This document shows positions 61,182-64,000 of a stretch of DNA of 64,000 bases, in pieces. Source of the DNA: Adiantum capillus-veneris (Eukaryota; Streptophyta; Polypodiopsida; Polypodiales; Pteridaceae); the NCBI GenBank assembly GCA_014529385.2, contig CM043945.1, forward strand, positions 146,966,241-147,030,240, written 5' to 3'. The translations under genes were made by a program, and so were the position numbers. The notes beneath the pieces are model-generated. The model saw only the letters and a list, made by a program, of their open reading frames with translations, ran no database searches and had not been told where the DNA came from. How positions within the stretch are numbered: position 1 is the first letter of the stretch; every line of letters starts with the position of its first letter.

Positions 61182-63428
61182 TCAGTACACAAAAGGGAGT
61201 AAGCCCAAAGCTTTGCGGAAAGCTTCAAGCTTCTCACGAGACAATGCCTTTGTGAAAAGATCTGCAAGGTTGTCATGTGTTGGCACATAAGCCAAGCTGA
61301 TCTCTGCTGCTGAGAGCCTCTCCTTGGCATGGTGGTAATGCACCTCAATGTTCTTTGTGCGAGCATGAAAAATTGGGTTCCTTGCAACTACCAATGCGCT
61401 CTGACTATCAGTGTATATAGTGTTGGCAGTGTCCTGTCCAACACCCAAATCAGCCATAAGGCGTCTGAGCCATACACACTCAACCGTAGCTGTGAAGACT
61501 GCCCTGTACTCAGCCTCACAACTCGAAGTGGCCATAGTAGGTTGATTCTTGCTCAACCATGATATACATGAACTGCCAAGCATGAAACAAAAACCACCTG
61601 TGGACACTCGCGTGTCAAAACAACCAGCCCAATCTGAGTCCGAAAAAGCATGTAAGTCTAGCGGCAATGAACCCCCCTTGGGATAAAACAAGCCAAGGTG
61701 TAAAGTGCCACTAAGGTAGCAGAAAATCCTCTTGACAGCCTGCCAATGCTTAGACCCTGGGCTATGCATAAATCTGCTGACCTATGAGACTGCAAACTGA
61801 ATATCTGGCCTCGTGTTACATACATAAATGAGGCAGCCAACAACAGTTTGGTAAAAAGTGACATCAACAGGATCGCCAGCATCATGTAGACTCAACTTCA
61901 AACCTGTTTCCATGGGAGTGGAAATAGGTTTTCAATCATCAAGTCCAAACTTACATAGCAATGTCTCTCTGTAACTTTTCTGACACAAGGCAATACCACC
62001 ATCACACTGCTTAAACTGTATACCCAAGTAATGATGCAACATCCCCACATCTATCATCTTTAAAGTAGCATTCAAATCAGCCTTAAATTCAGCAATATAT
62101 CTCTCATTTGGTCCAGTGATCAGCAAATCATCAACATAAAGAACCGCAATGAGAAGTACATCACCCTCATGCTTTACATACAATGTGCTTTCTGTTGGAC
62201 TGTTACGAAAGCCTTGTTTGACCAAATGAGTGTCAGCCTTCTCATACCAAGCATGAGGAGATTGCTTCAACCCATACAAAGCCTTGTTACATTTGCACGC
62301 TTTATCCTCTTGTCCTTTTATGACAAAACCGCGAGGCTGCGTTACATAAACTTCCTCAAATATGTCACCATTCAAGAGAGCGGTAACAATGTCTGATTGA
62401 TGTACATCCCAACCAAAATGAGATGCCAATGCACATAGAAAATGCACAGTAGTCATACGACAAGTGGAAGCAAAAGTCTCTTCATAATCAATGCCTTTTT
62501 GTTGTGCATAACCCTTTGCAATAAGTCGAGCCTTATGGTGATCAATCTCACCATCCGGCTTGCGTTTTAACTTGTAAACCCACTTCGTACCAATGGCCTT
62601 TTTGCCAGGAGGCAAATCACATAAAGTCCACGTGTCATTTTCTATAAGTGCTTCATATTCTGATTGCATGGCAGCCATCCAATTTTTTGAATTCTGTGCT
62701 TCATCAAAAGATAGAGGCTCCTCAACATCATGTAAGCTAGACACAGCCAAAGCATAACAATCTAATGCATAAGATGAATGGCGAGAGCCTAAACGAGTAC
62801 GACTAGACAAAGGTGCATCCAATTTACTGTCACGCAAAGTGTGCACCAGCCATTTTGGCATACCTCTAGCCTGCTCATTTTCAGCCCTTTCCTCATCAAG
62901 TACATCATGTACACCTGCATCAATAATAGGCTGATCTAGAACATTTTCAGAAACCCCCATAGACTGTACATTTGCCTCATTGGAACTTACATTCGTATTT
63001 CCACCACTGAAAAGGGGCAACAAAGTGTCATAAATGTCCTGTGAGCTTACATTACTGTTTGTAGTACATGACAGCAAGGGCTGAACAGAATCTTCCACAA
63101 ACACTACATATCGTGAAACCAGAATACGTTTTGTTTGCGGATGATACAACCTGCAACCTTTAATTTTAGCACTATAACCAACAAAAATACATTTGACAGC
63201 CTTATCATCCAATTTTCTCCGCTGCACTTGTGGCACCAAAGCATATGCCAAACAACCAAAAACACGCATGTGCTCAATAGAAGGCTTTCTATCATGCCAT
63301 GCTTCATATGGAGTAATAGACTGCAAAGCTTTCGTAGGACACCTATTAAGTACATAAGTGGCACACATGATGGCCTCAAGCCAAAAAGAATGTGGCAAAG
63401 CTTGACTTTGGACCATAAATTGTGCCAT
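61182..63428 (-). pseudogene. Copia integrase end, RT and RNase H
   Basis: 63428-61932 is open for 498 residues. It begins at the integrase C-terminal region (HSFWLEAIMCATYVLN, VFGCLAYALVPQ). RT follows with GTKWVYKLKRKPDGEIDHHK, ALYGLKQSPHAWYEKAD, the catalytic LYVDDLLITGPN and HHYLGIQFK. A TGA near 61930 replaces a Cys codon, judged from the relative at 16770, and a TAG near 61782-61784 replaces a Gln codon. RNase H then reads DSDWAGCFD and SCEAEYRAVF (61769-61182), with KNIEVHYHHAKERL at the end. Confidence 0.92.
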
Positions 63429-64000
63429 TTCCGTAAGTGCTTGTTTTTCCTCTCAGCAACACCATTTTGCTGAGGTGTATAAGGCACTGTACATTGGTGT
63501 TTTATCCCACGACTAGCCTGAAATGCATTAAATTCATGAGACATATACTCCCCCCCTCGATCGGAACGGAGGGTGCCCATAGTACATTTCGAGACATTTT
63601 CAGCCATAGCCATAAATTGTTTGAAGCACATAAAAACTTCGGATTTCGCTTTAAGCGGAAATACCCATGCATGCCTGGAGTAATCATCAATGAAAGTCAC
63701 GAAGTATAGGTAATTGCCCAAGGAAGGAGTTTGCATGGGCCCACAAACATCACTATGCACAAGCTGCAACCTGCATATGGCCCGAATTGAACCATCCTTT
63801 GGAAATTTAGAACGCTGCATCTTACCCAAAATACAGCCTTCACAAACATGTTTGACAGGTGCTTCAAGAGGCGGCAAAGAAGCAACCATATCAGATTTCT
63901 GCAAACGCAGCAAACTGGCAAAATTCAGATGACCAAAACGTGCATGCCAAAGTTTTGCATCTGAAATAGCCCTTGAATTTGCAACAACATTTGCAAAATT
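63429..64000 (-). pseudogene. Copia integrase core
   Basis: Minus-strand frame with HVCEGCILGKMQRSKFP, HSDVCGPMQTPSL, FIDDYSRHAWVF and LRSDRGGEYMSHEF, then NGVAERKNK. A one-base loss near 63440, seen against 10000-10015, shifts the frame before the C-terminal part. The pre-integrase zinc motif (LWHARFGHLNF-like) lies near 63930-63960. The rest is outside the window. Confidence 0.88.

Larger units (their letters stand above)
60880..64000 (-). mobile_element. Copia element, same family as 7483-17822 (partial, runs off window)
   Basis: The 3' LTR at 60880-61106 is 227 bp and nearly identical to 17596-17822. The minus-strand body carries RNase H, RT and integrase. It has no insertion at the site where the inner copia element sits in the relative. 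The 5' end and target duplication lie beyond 64000. At least two stops and one frameshift are present. Confidence 0.93.

Overview
This is plant nuclear DNA, dominated by transposable elements. The one host gene I can reconstruct with confidence is the large (alpha, RAP74) subunit of general transcription factor TFIIF. It lies on the minus strand from 50802 (start) to 21729 (stop) in nine exons with good splice signals. Its fifth intron is about 24.9 kb and holds a LINE, a solo LTR, a degenerate LINE fragment, LTR fragments and a two-layer LTR-retrotransposon nest. The plant-type TFIIF alpha (N-terminal Cys-rich zinc region), methionine-tRNA primer sites, copia, gypsy, CACTA and LINE elements and long GA/CT microsatellites all point to a land plant. 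The repeat load and giant intron suggest a large-genome lineage such as a fern, but that is a guess.

Layout. 1-7482: minus-strand gypsy-like element with a 3' LTR at the window edge, gag and protease remains, and no recognisable reverse transcriptase. 7483-17822: plus-strand copia element (target duplication GGGGT) carrying a second, younger copia element at 10434-15681. 17828-18640: diverged ~284-bp tandem repeats, each with a palindromic core. 19184-20009: LINE ORF1-like fragment between GA tracts. 21729-50802: TFIIF alpha. Within its intron 5: degenerate LINE RT (about 24050-24530, +), solo LTR 24783-25865 (target duplication TGGGG), 5'-truncated LINE 26320-30120 (-), LTR fragments near 30.1, 44.1 and 45.1 kb, and a minus-strand non-autonomous LTR element 32313-43149 (target duplication AAGAC). 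That element is split by a plus-strand gypsy element 34672-41236, which carries gag and protease, then a pyrimidine-rich minisatellite, then two captured alpha-tubulin fragments in place of the rest of pol. 52125-56302: minus-strand CACTA (En/Spm) transposase gene remains. 56784-60541: internally deleted copia element (target duplication GCTCC). 60880-64000: minus-strand copia element of the same family as 7483-17822, running off the window.

The most notable points are the TFIIF alpha gene spanning 29 kb with transposon-filled introns, the alpha-tubulin capture beside a minisatellite inside a gypsy element, a recurring LINE 3' signature next to microsatellites, a bias toward Gln-to-stop changes in the copia elements, and the palindromic ~284-bp repeat. 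Exon borders were set by eye from splice signals, reading frame and remembered family similarity. Single-base errors are possible.
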